Shown: positions 9,510-18,380, counted from the first letter of the stretch. The stretch: DNA of 64,000 nt from an uncultured Brachyspira sp. (GCF_910578695.1 NZ_CAJTQJ010000006.1:1-64000); one strand, 5' to 3'. Notes: generated by a model from the sequence alone, not told the origin. Numbers and translations are program-made.

Positions 9510-10034
9510 TTAAGACATATTATTTAATGCTTCTGCAACAGCATTAGCAAATTCCCTTGAAGAGCTAGGACCATCAGCGGTTATAATATTTCCAGAAACA
9601 ACAACATTATCTTTCAAAACATTTGCATTTCCATGCCTTACATGAGATTCATCTGCTGAAAGACATGTAACATTAATACCTTCCAATATCTTAGCATTAG
9701 CCATAATTACAATACCGCTTCCTATACCTGCAACTATTTTTTGATTATCTAAAAACAATTTAGCAAGCCCCTGAGTACGCCAATCGTCCCATAAAGTTAT
9801 GCATCCTATTCCTCCTATAAATACAACAGCATCAAATTCAACAGCATCAACTTCGCTAAATAGTAAATCTATATTTGTCATTCCTCCCAATTTACCCTGA
9901 GCTGCACCTATATAAGTAGAAGATACTTTTGTTTTATATCCCAAAGACTCAAAAATTTTTTTGCTTTCAAAATATTCCTCATCTTGAAAATTCTGCCCTG
10001 ACATAACATATAAAATATTATTATTTTTTTCCAT
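9510..10034 (-). CDS. DJ-1/PfpI family protein lacking the usual nucleophilic Cys
   Basis: The 174-residue protein has the DJ-1/PfpI fold: ILYVMSGQNF, the strand FDAVVFIGGIG, the nucleophile-elbow region IVAGIGSGIVIMANAKILEG, and ITADGPSSSREFA at the end. In active family members the elbow reads A-I-C-x-(G/P), but here that Cys is Gly105 followed by Ser106, so the standard protease, deglycase or chaperone nucleophile is absent. Cys78 in IGCITLW is not at that site. It lies 36 bases downstream of glgA. A catalytically dead or repurposed role is likely. Confidence 0.85.
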   Translation of the reverse strand: MEKNNNILYVMSGQNFQDEEYFESKKIFESLGYKTKVSSTYIGAAQGKLGGMTNIDLLFSEVDAVEFDAVVFIGGIGCITLWDDWRTQGLAKLFLDNQKIVAGIGSGIVIMANAKILEGINVTCLSADESHVRHGNANVLKDNVVVSGNIITADGPSSSREFANAVAEALNNMS

Positions 10035-10070
10035 ACTCTATATCTCCAATATTCATAAAAAATCATTATA

Positions 10071-11564
10071 TCATAAGCCGCAATTTGCATCATAATTATT
10101 TTTATTCAAAATGGCAAGTTCATAAGCCTTAATATATTCCTTAGCACTTTTCTCCCAAGAATTATCTATTTTCATACCTCTTTTCTGCAAGCTTATAAAT
10201 CTGTCCCTATGATCATAATAAACACTAACAGCCCAGCCAATAGTATTATATAATGCCTGAGGATTGGAATCATAAAATTTAAATCCTGTACCTTCTCCTG
10301 TTTCTTCATTATAATTTTCAACAGTATCTTCAAGTCCGCCTGTAGCATGAACTATAGGCAAAGTACCATATCTCAAAGAATACATTTGATTAAGTCCGCA
10401 AGGCTCAAATAATGAAGGCATTACGAATAAATCACAGCCTGCCTCTATTAAATGCGACAATTCATTATTAAAACCTATATAAGAACCTGCTTTTGAAGGA
10501 TATCTCTTAGGCAAATCTCCAAAGAAGCTTTCAAGTCCCTTATCTCCTGTACCAAGTATGCAGAATTGAACTTTCATATTATTAATCAAAGAATCAATAA
10601 TAGAAGCTATAAAATGATACCCTTTTTGATCAACAAATCTTCCTACAGCACCTATCAACACTACATCATCATCTTCTTCAAGTAAGAATCTCTTCTGCAG
10701 CTCTTTTTTGCATATTTTTTTGCCTTTCATATCATCTGCAGAGAAATTAGCAGGTATCAATTTATCTTTTTCAGGAGACCAAATCTCTTCATCAATGCCA
10801 TTAAGTATGCCGAAGAAACTTGTAGTTTTATTTTGCAAATAAGGCGCCATACCATATCCGCCGTAAGGAGAAGAAATTTCTTTTGCGTATGTAGGGCTTA
10901 CAGTTGTAACCACATCAGAAAAGAATATTCCGCCTTTAAGTAAATTTATATTGCCATGATCCTCAAAAGTATCATGACTGAAATTATTCCAGCCCAAGCC
11001 TAAATAATCATAAGTTGAAGCAGCATTATATATGCCTTGATAATTAGCATTATGTATAGTAAGTACGCTTGCTGCATGTCCTATTTCATCATTCCAATGC
11101 CAAGTTTTTATATAAGCAGAAATAGCTGCTGTCTGCCAATCATTAGCATGTACAATATCCACATTAAGCTGCAAATCTTTACATAACTGCAAAGCAGCCC
11201 TTGAAAAGAAACCAAATCTCCAAGCATTATCCTGATAGTCATTAAAAGCAGCATCATGATAAAGTCCTTCTCTGCTGAAAAAACTATGATGTTCTATAAA
11301 ATAAAAATCTACTCCGTCTTTTGTTGTTTTGAATACTGAACACCATTCTTCGCCGCTTCCCATCCATACTCCCATAACAGGAAGTATATTCTCTAAATAA
11401 CAATCATAAAAATTAATATCTCTGTATTTTGGAAGCACTACAAAAGCTTCTGCACCAAGTTTATTTAAATATATAGGCAAAGCACCAACAACATCAGCAA
11501 GTCCCCCTGTTTTTATAAATGGTGCAGCCTCAGATGATGCTATCATAACTTTCATTTTGGACAT
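10071..11564 (-). CDS. glgA: Glycogen synthase (ADP-glucose-dependent)
   Basis: This GT5 enzyme extends alpha-1,4-glucan chains from ADP-glucose. The 497-residue protein has the ADP-glucose-binding motif KTGGLADVVGALP at about residues 18-30, VHANDWQTA, VTTVSPTYAKEI, the linker NGIDEEIWSPEKD, and the C-terminal GT-B block PSLFEPCGLNQMYSLRYGTLPIVHATGGLEDTV (given here in two parts, PSLFEPCGLNQ and YGTLPIVHATGGLEDTV). It is the first gene of the minus-strand run glgA-PfpI-HAD-glgC, so synthesis and chain extension are probably coexpressed. No branching enzyme or phosphorylase is in the window. Confidence 0.96.
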   Translation of the reverse strand: MSKMKVMIASSEAAPFIKTGGLADVVGALPIYLNKLGAEAFVVLPKYRDINFYDCYLENILPVMGVWMGSGEEWCSVFKTTKDGVDFYFIEHHSFFSREGLYHDAAFNDYQDNAWRFGFFSRAALQLCKDLQLNVDIVHANDWQTAAISAYIKTWHWNDEIGHAASVLTIHNANYQGIYNAASTYDYLGLGWNNFSHDTFEDHGNINLLKGGIFFSDVVTTVSPTYAKEISSPYGGYGMAPYLQNKTTSFFGILNGIDEEIWSPEKDKLIPANFSADDMKGKKICKKELQKRFLLEEDDDVVLIGAVGRFVDQKGYHFIASIIDSLINNMKVQFCILGTGDKGLESFFGDLPKRYPSKAGSYIGFNNELSHLIEAGCDLFVMPSLFEPCGLNQMYSLRYGTLPIVHATGGLEDTVENYNEETGEGTGFKFYDSNPQALYNTIGWAVSVYYDHRDRFISLQKRGMKIDNSWEKSAKEYIKAYELAILNKNNYDANCGL

Positions 11565-11764
11565 ATAAAACTCCTAAAAATTGGAATATACTTTTAAATA
11601 TATAACTTTATTTAAAAACTTCAAGTATAATTATAATTTTATAATATTATTATAATAAAAAGTTTAGTAAAAATAAAAGAATTTTTTTATATAAAATAGA
11701 TTTTATATAAAAAATAGATTCTCTCTCTATATATATAAAATAAATTTTATATTATAAATAAAAA

Positions 11765-12229
11765 TCATATACTAATTTCCAATATCTCTAAAACCTTATC
11801 TCCTGCAGGTACTTTTATAGTAACAATATCCCCAACCTTTTTTGCCAATAACCCTTTAGCAATAGGCGTTACTATTGTTATTTCATTTTTGCTCATATCA
11901 GCTTCCAATTCGCCTACTATTCTATATTCAAAAACAGCATTCCTATTTTTATCTTTAACTTTTACTTTTTTACCAAAAGTTACAGTATCTTTATCCAAAT
12001 TAGCAGGATCTATTATTTCACAGCCTGCTAAATCACTCTCTAACTTTGAAATTTGTGCATTCAATAATCCTTGCTTCTCTTTAGCGGCATGATACTCAGC
12101 ATTTTCTTTTAAATCGCCTTTCTCTCTGGCTTCTGCAATAATAGCAGGTAAAGTTTCAAATTCTGCTTTTAAATCTGCAAGTTTTGATTTAGCTTTATCA
12201 TATCCTTCTTTTGTTATTGGTTTTGCCAT
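11765..12229 (-). CDS. greA: Transcription elongation factor GreA
   Basis: GreA stimulates transcript cleavage in backtracked RNA polymerase. The 154 residues match the family length. The N-terminal coiled coil carries ITKEGYDKAKSKLADLKAE and the acidic tip region REKGDLKENAEYHAAKE (about 36-52); the conserved acidic residues of the cleavage tip are present. The C-terminal FKBP-like domain includes IVTPIAKGLLAKKVGD. It is a single gene between trkH and glgA with AT-rich gaps on both sides. Confidence 0.96.
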   Translation of the reverse strand: MAKPITKEGYDKAKSKLADLKAEFETLPAIIAEAREKGDLKENAEYHAAKEKQGLLNAQISKLESDLAGCEIIDPANLDKDTVTFGKKVKVKDKNRNAVFEYRIVGELEADMSKNEITIVTPIAKGLLAKKVGDIVTIKVPAGDKVLEILEISI

Positions 12230-12571
12230 TTTTAATATCCTTAAAATTAGTAATTTTGATATTATAAACTATTTTCAAATATTTACAAATAAAAAGATTA
12301 ATCTATAAAAATAAAAAAATAATATTAATAAAAATATATTTATGTTCTTAAAAATTAATTTTGCATAAATTATTAAGAACATAAAATGATACTATAAAAA
12401 ATTAAATAAAGTATTTATACAAAAAATAAAAACCTATATAAAATAATATCATAATATTTAAATGCATTATTTAAATTACTATTTTTTCTTTATTTATGTT
12501 ATTTTTTATATAATATGTTTTTCTTCTGCAAAAATATAATAAAAAAATATAATAATAACTTTACAGATAAA
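12230..12571. other. 342-base gap between trkH and greA with a long inverted repeat
   Basis: The gap contains no convincing gene. Its main structure is an inverted repeat, TATGTTCTTAA at 12341-12351 and TTAAGAACATA at 12373-12383 (11 perfect pairs, 21-base loop). A weaker palindrome around ATTTAAATGCATTATTTAAAT follows at about 12458-12478. Either could end trkH transcripts, which enter from the right, or act in the greA leader. Confidence 0.5.
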
Positions 12572-14317
12572 TTAACCAATAGTAACATCTCCTGTAGGCA
12601 AATCTATCATACTGTATTTACCTTGGTCAATAGAACCTATGCTCATAAATAAAGTAAGATAGCCTACCCTGCCTATAAACATTAAAAATATAATTATCAA
12701 TTTGCTCCATATTGTAAGAGTAGGAGTAATATTAAGAGAAAGCCCTACTGTACTTATAGCTGATATTACCTCAAATAATATAGGCATCATAGCAGTAGAT
12801 TTTTCTATATAAAATATAACAAAAGAAGATAATACAGAAATAGATATAGCAAGAGTAACTATTGCAACAGACTTATTGACAGCGGAAACATTTATTTTTC
12901 TGTTATTAACTACAATATAAGGTCTGTTAAAAACTGCAGCTGCTACAGAAAAAACAAATACAAATAATGTAGTAGTTTTAACTCCTCCGCCTGTACTGTT
13001 AGGAGAAGCTCCTACAAACATTAAAAATATAATAACTCCTATAGTAACATTACTCATAGAACTATAAGCAATAGTTTCAAAGCCTGCTGTTCTAGGACTC
13101 ACGCTTTGAAATAATGATACTAATATTTTTTCTTTCATAGGCAGACTTTTAAGGGAATTTGAATATTCATTGAAAAATATAAAAACAGCTCCAAAGATTA
13201 TAAGTATTATAGTAGTAAATATTACTATTCTGGCATGAACATCAAATGCATATCTTTTACCTTTTATCTTATTAATTACAGCCCTTGATATAGTGAGCAT
13301 AACAGGATAGCCTAAGCCTCCCAATATTATAAGAAACATAACCGTTATATTGACAGTAATATTTCCTGCATATCTATGCAGATTATCAGTATAAAGCGAA
13401 AATCCTGCATTACAGAATGAACTTACAGAATGAAATAATGCAGAAAATATTTTTTTTGCAATATTCGGATTTTCAGAAACAGCAAATAAAGAAACAGCAC
13501 CTAATAATTCTATAAAAAATGTTGATAAAAATATTATCTTTATAGTTGATTGTATTATATCTTTATTTTGAATATTAAACATTTCTAAAGTTCTTACCCT
13601 ATCCTGTACGCTTCCTTTATTTACTGAAAATAAAAGCATTACTGCAGATATTGACATAATACCAAGCCCGCCTATTTGTATAAGAGTTATTAAAACTATT
13701 TGCCCGAATAATGTAAATTCTTTAGAAATATCTATAACACTAAGTCCTGTAACACATACTGCACTTGTAGCTGTAAATAAAGCATCTGCAAATGATAATC
13801 TTCCTTCTACTGTACTTAAAGGCAAATACAATAATAAACTTCCTAATGTTATAACAAATACAAATGATGCTATAATCATTTGATATAATGTTAATTTAGA
13901 ATATGATAATCTAAGCCAATTTATTACTATGACTAAAAAGAAAAGTACAGAACCTGCTATAGTCCAAATTATTCTATTTGCATATATATAATAATATTTT
14001 TTACTAAAAAAGTTAAGTAAAATAAGTCCTATAAGCTGAATAATAGGCATTATTTTATAGAGTTTTCTAGGTGCTATTCTTATTTGATCTATAAATATAA
14101 ATATAAAAAATATAGTGATTATATTAATTATTTCATTATAATGTAATATATAAAAATTAGAAACATTAACCTGTCTTATCTGCATAAGAAGAACAAATAT
14201 TGCAAATATTGAACCTGTTATTGCTGTCAAATTTGAAATTCTTTTCAAAAATTCATCTATAGCCTGAATTATAGTTTTATTCGGATTATTCCTGCTTTTA
14301 TTAAATATATTTTTCAT
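12572..14317 (-). CDS. TrkH/KtrB-type potassium uptake channel subunit
   Basis: The 581-residue membrane protein has the four-repeat M1-P-M2 architecture of TrkH/KtrB cation channels. The four pore-loop segments with selectivity-filter glycines are visible: TATSAVCVTGLSV, HSVSSFCNAGFSL, QSVSPRTAGFET and EVISAISTVGLSL. Four to five extra hydrophobic segments precede the core, so it is longer than KtrB. A cytoplasmic NAD/ATP-binding partner (TrkA/KtrA) would be expected but is not in the window. The start lies only 23 bases from an IS1595-family element transcribed in the same direction, so its native promoter has probably been displaced. Confidence 0.93.
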   Translation of the reverse strand: MKNIFNKSRNNPNKTIIQAIDEFLKRISNLTAITGSIFAIFVLLMQIRQVNVSNFYILHYNEIINIITIFFIFIFIDQIRIAPRKLYKIMPIIQLIGLILLNFFSKKYYYIYANRIIWTIAGSVLFFLVIVINWLRLSYSKLTLYQMIIASFVFVITLGSLLLYLPLSTVEGRLSFADALFTATSAVCVTGLSVIDISKEFTLFGQIVLITLIQIGGLGIMSISAVMLLFSVNKGSVQDRVRTLEMFNIQNKDIIQSTIKIIFLSTFFIELLGAVSLFAVSENPNIAKKIFSALFHSVSSFCNAGFSLYTDNLHRYAGNITVNITVMFLIILGGLGYPVMLTISRAVINKIKGKRYAFDVHARIVIFTTIILIIFGAVFIFFNEYSNSLKSLPMKEKILVSLFQSVSPRTAGFETIAYSSMSNVTIGVIIFLMFVGASPNSTGGGVKTTTLFVFVFSVAAAVFNRPYIVVNNRKINVSAVNKSVAIVTLAISISVLSSFVIFYIEKSTAMMPILFEVISAISTVGLSLNITPTLTIWSKLIIIFLMFIGRVGYLTLFMSIGSIDQGKYSMIDLPTGDVTIG

Positions 14318-14340
14318 ACATCAGTCTTTAATTAAAATAA

Positions 14341-15054
14341 GGGGCTGTCCTAGATAACTAAAAAAGCTCCTTTTTTGCTAAATTATATATAATTTCTAAT
14401 TGTTTTTCAATATCTTTATTATTGAATCTAAATTGGCATTCTTTAATAAATAAATGAAAATGCTCCTTTGGTATTCCATTAAATTTACGCAAATGCCTTT
14501 TAGCTTGATTCCAAAAATTCTCAATACCATTGATATGATTCTTTTCTTCAGCAAATTTTTCATCATGATTAATTCTAAAGTGTTTGAATTCAGATACATC
14601 CAAAATATTATAGCTGCGATAAGAATCAGTATATACAATGCTATCTGGCTGTACTTTTTCCTTAATAATACCAAATAATGTTGTACTAGTAGTATTATTT
14701 ATTATTTTTACATATACTTTTCCTCCTCTTTTCAATAAACCGAATACTGGTATCTTATCTTTAGCCCCTCTTCCTCTTTTTCCTTTTCTTTTACCGCCAA
14801 AATAACTTTCATCAACTTCTATTTCACCATTAAAAATTTCTTTCTCTTTTTCTGTTTCATATTTAAATATTAATTCTCGTAAATGATAATAATATAATAT
14901 TGCTGTTTTACGATTGACACCAATAATGGCAGAAGCAGTTCTTGCTGTGGTTCCAGCTACAAAATGTTCTATTAATTTTAATTGTTTTTCTTTAGTTAAT
15001 TTACTGCGTTTCATACATAAAATATAATAATTTTATGTTATCTGGGTCAGCCCC
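14341..15054 (-). mobile_element. IS1595-family insertion sequence (714 bp)
   Basis: The element is bounded by near-perfect terminal inverted repeats: GGGGCTGTCCTAGATAAC on the left (14341-14358), and on the right (15037-15054) the reverse complement reads GGGGCTGACCCAGATAAC, with two mismatches. It holds one transposase gene. The matching boundary may extend two bases further on each side (AAGGGGCTG). I see no convincing 8-bp target duplication in the flanks, so it may be an old insertion or one altered after transposition. It lies between divergent trkH and recX. Confidence 0.92.
14358..15014 (-). CDS. IS1595-family (ISXO2-like) transposase
   Basis: The 218-residue transposase has an N-terminal helix-turn-helix (LKLIEHFVAGTTARTASAIIG, then NRKTAILYYYHLR) and an ISXO2-like DDE-type domain: EIEVDESYFGGKRKGKRGRGA supplies the first acid (shown here as its core motif VDESYFGGK), SIVYTDSYRSYN the second, and INGIENFWNQAKRHLRKFNG the conserved NxxE-type block. 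The zinc-finger N-terminus of some family members is absent. The reading frame is intact, so the element may be active. It starts 40 bases inside the right terminal repeat. Confidence 0.93.
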   Translation of the reverse strand: MKRSKLTKEKQLKLIEHFVAGTTARTASAIIGVNRKTAILYYYHLRELIFKYETEKEKEIFNGEIEVDESYFGGKRKGKRGRGAKDKIPVFGLLKRGGKVYVKIINNTTSTTLFGIIKEKVQPDSIVYTDSYRSYNILDVSEFKHFRINHDEKFAEEKNHINGIENFWNQAKRHLRKFNGIPKEHFHLFIKECQFRFNNKDIEKQLEIIYNLAKKELF

Positions 15055-15068
15055 TTCTTTTTTAATAC

Positions 15069-15095
15069 TTGAAAACTATTTATATTTATTATACT
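15069..15095 (+). promoter_or_regulatory. Candidate recX promoter
   Basis: TTGAAA at 15069-15074 and TATACT at 15090-15095 are separated by 15 bases, slightly short of optimum. The site starts 15 bases outside the insertion sequence, so it appears to have escaped disruption. It overlaps a TTG that would otherwise be an upstream in-frame start of recX. Confidence 0.45.
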
Positions 15096-15119
15096 ATTTT
15101 TATTATGGTTATTTTAAAA

Positions 15120-15728
15120 ATGAAATTAAAAAATGATAAAATATATATCAAAGTATCAGGCGGAGATATATTTACTATACCAAAAAACGGGCTTTATGAA
15201 CTTGATTTATATGAAGGAATGGAGCTTGAATATGATGAAATTCCGCATATAAGACTTAGGGCTTTTGAATCTGCTGCTAGAAAATCAGCTATTTCAATAT
15301 TAAAAAGAGGCTTTATAAGTGAAGGAATGCTTAGAGAAAAACTTATAAAAAAAGGACATAAAAAGAGATTTATTAATTATGCTATGCATTACTGCAAAGA
15401 ATATGATTTAATAGATGATAAAAGATTCGTAAAAATAGCAATAAACAGCCTTAAACTTAAAGGTAAAAGCAAAAGACATATAATAGATTATTTAAAGAAA
15501 AATAAAGTAAAACCAAGTTTGATAGAAAAAGCACAAAACTCCATAAGCGATAAAATAGATGATAAAGCTTTAAAAGATGCTATAAGAAAATATTATAAAG
15601 TATATGAACATAAAGATAGAAAAGAAGATTATCTTATAAAAACTTTAATGCGTAAAGGTTTTAAGTACGATAGAATAAAAACTTTAGTAAGAAAATATAT
15701 AGATAAAAAAGAAAATTATAAAGATTAA
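15120..15728 (+). CDS. recX: RecX family regulatory protein
   Basis: RecX-type proteins bind RecA filaments and modulate recombination. The C-terminal two-thirds contains the tandem three-helix RecX repeats: AISILKRGFISEGMLREKLIKKG, then YCKEYDLIDDKRFVKIAINSLKLKGKSKRHI (core YDLIDDKRFVK), and finally LIKTLMRKGFKYDRIK. I chose the ATG at 15120 (202 residues) because the upstream in-frame TTG at 15069 overlaps a promoter-like sequence; an ATG at 15105 is also possible. No strong ribosome-binding site precedes either. recA is not adjacent. The IS element ends 65 bases upstream. Confidence 0.82.
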   Translation: MKLKNDKIYIKVSGGDIFTIPKNGLYELDLYEGMELEYDEIPHIRLRAFESAARKSAISILKRGFISEGMLREKLIKKGHKKRFINYAMHYCKEYDLIDDKRFVKIAINSLKLKGKSKRHIIDYLKKNKVKPSLIEKAQNSISDKIDDKALKDAIRKYYKVYEHKDRKEDYLIKTLMRKGFKYDRIKTLVRKYIDKKENYKD

Positions 15729-16004
15729 TAACAGTTATATAAAAGCAATTAAAAAATATATGTATTTGATGAATATATGAATTAGTTTGTTTAAAATTAA
15801 ATATAAAAAAATAATCATATTTTATAAGAAATTTTATATATAATTTCTTAATATTTATTGATACCAAAACTATGAAAACGTACTTTTATAAATATAATCT
15901 AAATAATTTTATATAAAAATTAATATGCATTTTATTTAGATTATTGATTTTTATATGTACATATAATATAATGATTATGTTTGTTCAAAATAAATATATT
16001 AACT

Positions 16005-16090
16005 TTTGAATACTAAAAAGCTAAATATAAAAATTGCTCGCTGATTTATGGGTAAGTGCCTCTGTCCCATATGCTCACAATTTTTATAAT
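16005..16090. repeat. Family A hairpin repeat, divergent copy
   Basis: The outer arms are ATAAAAATTG and CAATTTTTAT, and the left flank TACTAAAAAGCTAAATAT matches the flank of the clear copy at 29617-29720. The interior differs from other copies: it pairs ATGGG with CCCAT instead of carrying the CATTC/GAATG core. It may be a related element that exchanged its centre. Confidence 0.55.
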
Positions 16091-16100
16091 ATCAATTATA

Positions 16101-16137
16101 AGCTAATTTAAAGCGAGTTTATAGCTAGCAACAATAA
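16101..16137 (-). repeat. Family B repeat, partial copy
   Basis: AGCTAATTTAAAGCGAGTTTATAGCTAGCAACAATAA matches the minus-strand form of the family B element at 18138-18204, but the half containing the 24-base palindrome is missing. Confidence 0.75.
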
Positions 16138-16168
16138 AGATAAACAAACAGCTTATAACTTAAATAAT

Positions 16169-16240
16169 AAAATTATGAGAGTCTGACATTCGCTAAATGG
16201 CAGAGTATCAAAGCTCATAATTTTTAATAGCAATAATAAA
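16169..16240 (-). repeat. Family A hairpin repeat, minus orientation
   Basis: Outer arms AAAATTATGAG (16169-16179) and CTCATAATTTTT (16214-16225) pair fully over AAATTATGAG. The inner block GTCTGACATTCGCTAAATGGCAGAG is the inverse of the block in the plus-oriented copy at 18411-18480. The right flank AGCAATAATAAA is shared with other copies. Confidence 0.8.
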
Positions 16241-16356
16241 AAAATAATTATTGATGTAGTTAAAGCGACGCCTGCCAACACTGTAGTGGACTTCGTCGGC
16301 ACGCAGTAGCGGCAATAATAATAAAAAATAATTTTAATTAAAAGAGGAATTATAAT

Positions 16357-18117
16357 ATGCGTTTTAAAAGTGACTATAATGGAATATTAACTAAAGATGA
16401 TATTGGTAAAGAAGTTAAACTTGCTGGCTGGGTTTTGAGAAGAAGAGATCATGGCGGAGTAATATTTGTAGATTTAAGAGACAGAACAGGATTTGTGCAG
16501 ATAGTATTTAATCCTGAAATAAGTAAAGAAGCACATAATGACGCTCAGGATTTAAGAAGCGAATATGTTATCAGTGTAGAAGGCAAAATCAGAGCTAGAA
16601 GCCCTGAAATGATTAATCCTAAAATTCCTACTGGTGAAATTGAAGTAATGGCTGAGAAAATGGAGCTTCTTAATACTTCAGAAACTCCTCCTTTTCTTCT
16701 TGAAGATGATATTGATACAGGAGAGGATATAAGATTAAAATACAGATATTTAGATTTAAGAAGACCTGAGGTATTCAATAATTTATATAAAAGATTTCAA
16801 ATAACTAATGCTTTTAGAAAACATTTATCTGATAAAGGCTTCATAGATGTAGAAACTCCTATATTAAATAAAAGCACTCCTGAGGGTGCAAGAGATTTTC
16901 TTGTTCCTTCAAGACTAAATGCAGGAGATTTTTATGCCCTTCCTCAATCGCCTCAAATATTCAAGCAAATACTTATGATAGGCGGTTTTGACAGATATTA
17001 TCAAATAGCTAAATGTTTTCGCGATGAAGATTTGAGAGCAGACAGACAGCCTGAATTTACTCAAGTAGATATTGAAACTTCTTTTTTAAGTACTGATGAG
17101 TTTTTATCTATTATGGAAGAAGTTACTGCTAATATAGTTAAAGATGTTTATGGCATCAGCCTGCCTACTCCTTTTCCTAGATTAAATTATTATGATGCTA
17201 TGGAGATGTACGGAAGCGACAAGCCTGATACTAGATTTGAATTAAAACTTATAAATGTAGAAGATGCTGTAAAAGGCTGTGATTTTGCAGTATTTAAAAA
17301 TGCTTTGGATAATAAATTTATAATAAGATGTTTAAATGCTAAAGGCGGAGAGAAATTAAGCAGAAAAGATATTGATGATTTTACTAAATATGTAGGTATA
17401 TTCGGAGCTAAAGGACTTGCTTGGATGAGGGTAACTGATAAGGGGCTTGAATCCAATATAGTAAAATTCTTCTCTGAAGATAATCAAAAGAAAATATTAG
17501 AAGTTACTAAAGCAGAAAAAGGAGATTTATTATTCTTTGTTGCTGACACTCCTAAAGTTACATTTGATGCTTTGGGCAATTTAAGATTGAAGATTGCTGA
17601 AAAATTAAACTTAATAGATAAAGATAAATTAAATTTCTTATGGGTAGTAGAATTTCCATTATTTGAGTATGATCATAAAGAAAAGAGAATATCGGCTACT
17701 CATCACCCATTTACTGCCCCTGTACCTGAAGACAATGCTATATTAGAAAGCGAGCCTCTCAAAGTAAGAAGCGATACTTATGACTTAGTATTAAACGGCA
17801 ATGAAATAGGAGGCGGCGGACAGCGTATATATGACAGCAAAATACAGTCTATAATATTCAAGCTTTTAGGCATAGATGAGGAGAAAGCAAAATTAAGATT
17901 CGGCTTCCTGCTTGACGCTTTAAAATATGGTGCCCCTCCTATGTGCGGTATGGCTTATGGTATAGACAGAGTTGTTATGCTTCTTCAAAAACAAGACAGT
18001 ATAAGAGAAGTGATAGCGTTCCCTAAAACTCAGAAAGGACAATGTCTGATGAGCGGATGTCCTTCTACTGTTGATGATGATCAATTGGAAGAACTTCATT
18101 TGAGTATAGAAGAATAA
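16357..18117 (+). CDS. aspS: Aspartyl-tRNA synthetase, bacterial type
   Basis: The 586-residue class II synthetase charges tRNA-Asp. An OB-fold anticodon-binding domain (about 1-110, with GWVLRRRDHGGVIFVDLRDR as core) is followed by class II motif 2, CFRDEDLRADRQPEFTQVD (about 225-243), the bacterial GAD insertion (about 285-400) and motif 3, GMAYGIDRVVMLL, near the end. The bacterial-type length and GAD domain distinguish it from archaeal enzymes; whether it also charges tRNA-Asn cannot be judged from the window. AGAGGAA lies upstream of the ATG. Repeat families A and B flank the gene on both sides in opposite orientations. Confidence 0.97.
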   Translation: MRFKSDYNGILTKDDIGKEVKLAGWVLRRRDHGGVIFVDLRDRTGFVQIVFNPEISKEAHNDAQDLRSEYVISVEGKIRARSPEMINPKIPTGEIEVMAEKMELLNTSETPPFLLEDDIDTGEDIRLKYRYLDLRRPEVFNNLYKRFQITNAFRKHLSDKGFIDVETPILNKSTPEGARDFLVPSRLNAGDFYALPQSPQIFKQILMIGGFDRYYQIAKCFRDEDLRADRQPEFTQVDIETSFLSTDEFLSIMEEVTANIVKDVYGISLPTPFPRLNYYDAMEMYGSDKPDTRFELKLINVEDAVKGCDFAVFKNALDNKFIIRCLNAKGGEKLSRKDIDDFTKYVGIFGAKGLAWMRVTDKGLESNIVKFFSEDNQKKILEVTKAEKGDLLFFVADTPKVTFDALGNLRLKIAEKLNLIDKDKLNFLWVVEFPLFEYDHKEKRISATHHPFTAPVPEDNAILESEPLKVRSDTYDLVLNGNEIGGGGQRIYDSKIQSIIFKLLGIDEEKAKLRFGFLLDALKYGAPPMCGMAYGIDRVVMLLQKQDSIREVIAFPKTQKGQCLMSGCPSTVDDDQLEELHLSIEE

Positions 18118-18137
18118 AGTAATAAAATAATAATTTA

Positions 18138-18204
18138 TTATTGTTGCTAGCTATAAACTCGCTTTAAATTAGCTAATAACTAAAGTTATTAGCTGCTCGT
18201 TTAT
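18138..18204 (+). repeat. Family B repeat, complete copy 1
   Basis: This 67-base element begins TTATTGTTGCTAGCTATAAA and ends GCTGCTCGTTTAT. It contains the perfect palindrome AGCTAATAACT-AA-AGTTATTAGCT. An identical copy starts two bases after it. Confidence 0.9.
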
Positions 18205-18206
18205 TT

Positions 18207-18273
18207 TTATTGTTGCTAGCTATAAACTCGCTTTAAATTAGCTAATAACTAAAGTTATTAGCTGCTCGTTTAT
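18207..18273 (+). repeat. Family B repeat, complete copy 2
   Basis: It is identical to the copy at 18138-18204 over 67 bases and in the same orientation, giving a perfect tandem duplication with a two-base spacer. The identity implies recent duplication or conversion. Confidence 0.9.
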
Positions 18274-18309
18274 AGCTTTAAAATATTACTTATAATTTTT
18301 ATATTTATT

Positions 18310-18380
18310 TACTAATAAAAAACTTGTTCGTCAATAACCCCTTCCATTCTGCGAATGTCAGGCACTCACAAGTTTTTTAT
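18310..18380 (+). repeat. Family A hairpin repeat, plus orientation
   Basis: Arms ATAAAAAACTTGT and ACAAGTTTTTTAT pair fully. The interior CCATTCTGCGAATGTCAGGCACTC carries the family core (CATTC/GAATG). This is the ACTTGT arm variant. Confidence 0.8.

Larger units (their letters stand above)
15729..16356. other. 628-base intergenic region upstream of aspS, repeat-rich
   Basis: There is no convincing gene here. From about 16005 the region carries, in order, a divergent family A hairpin, a partial family B repeat, a family A hairpin in minus orientation, and a GC-richer segment at 16262-16316 with CACTGTAGTG at its centre. The left part (15729-16000) is plain AT-rich sequence. Confidence 0.7.

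Noticed and set aside
14396..14678. Alternative frames on both strands in the IS1595 element
   Set aside because: They overlap the intact transposase frame, which shows the family motifs; no frameshifting arrangement is needed.
14331..15064. 8-bp target-site duplication of the IS1595 element
   Set aside because: Left flank ATTAAAAT/TAAAATAA and right flank TTCTTTTT/CTTTTTTA do not match, so I do not claim a duplication.
16262..16316. tRNA-like cloverleaf in the GC-rich segment upstream of aspS
   Set aside because: No TTC-type arm, acceptor stem or anticodon arm could be matched; only short palindromes are present.
18138..18273. CRISPR-like pair of direct repeats
   Set aside because: There are only two identical 67-base copies with a two-base gap and no spacers or cas genes; this is a tandem copy of an interspersed repeat.
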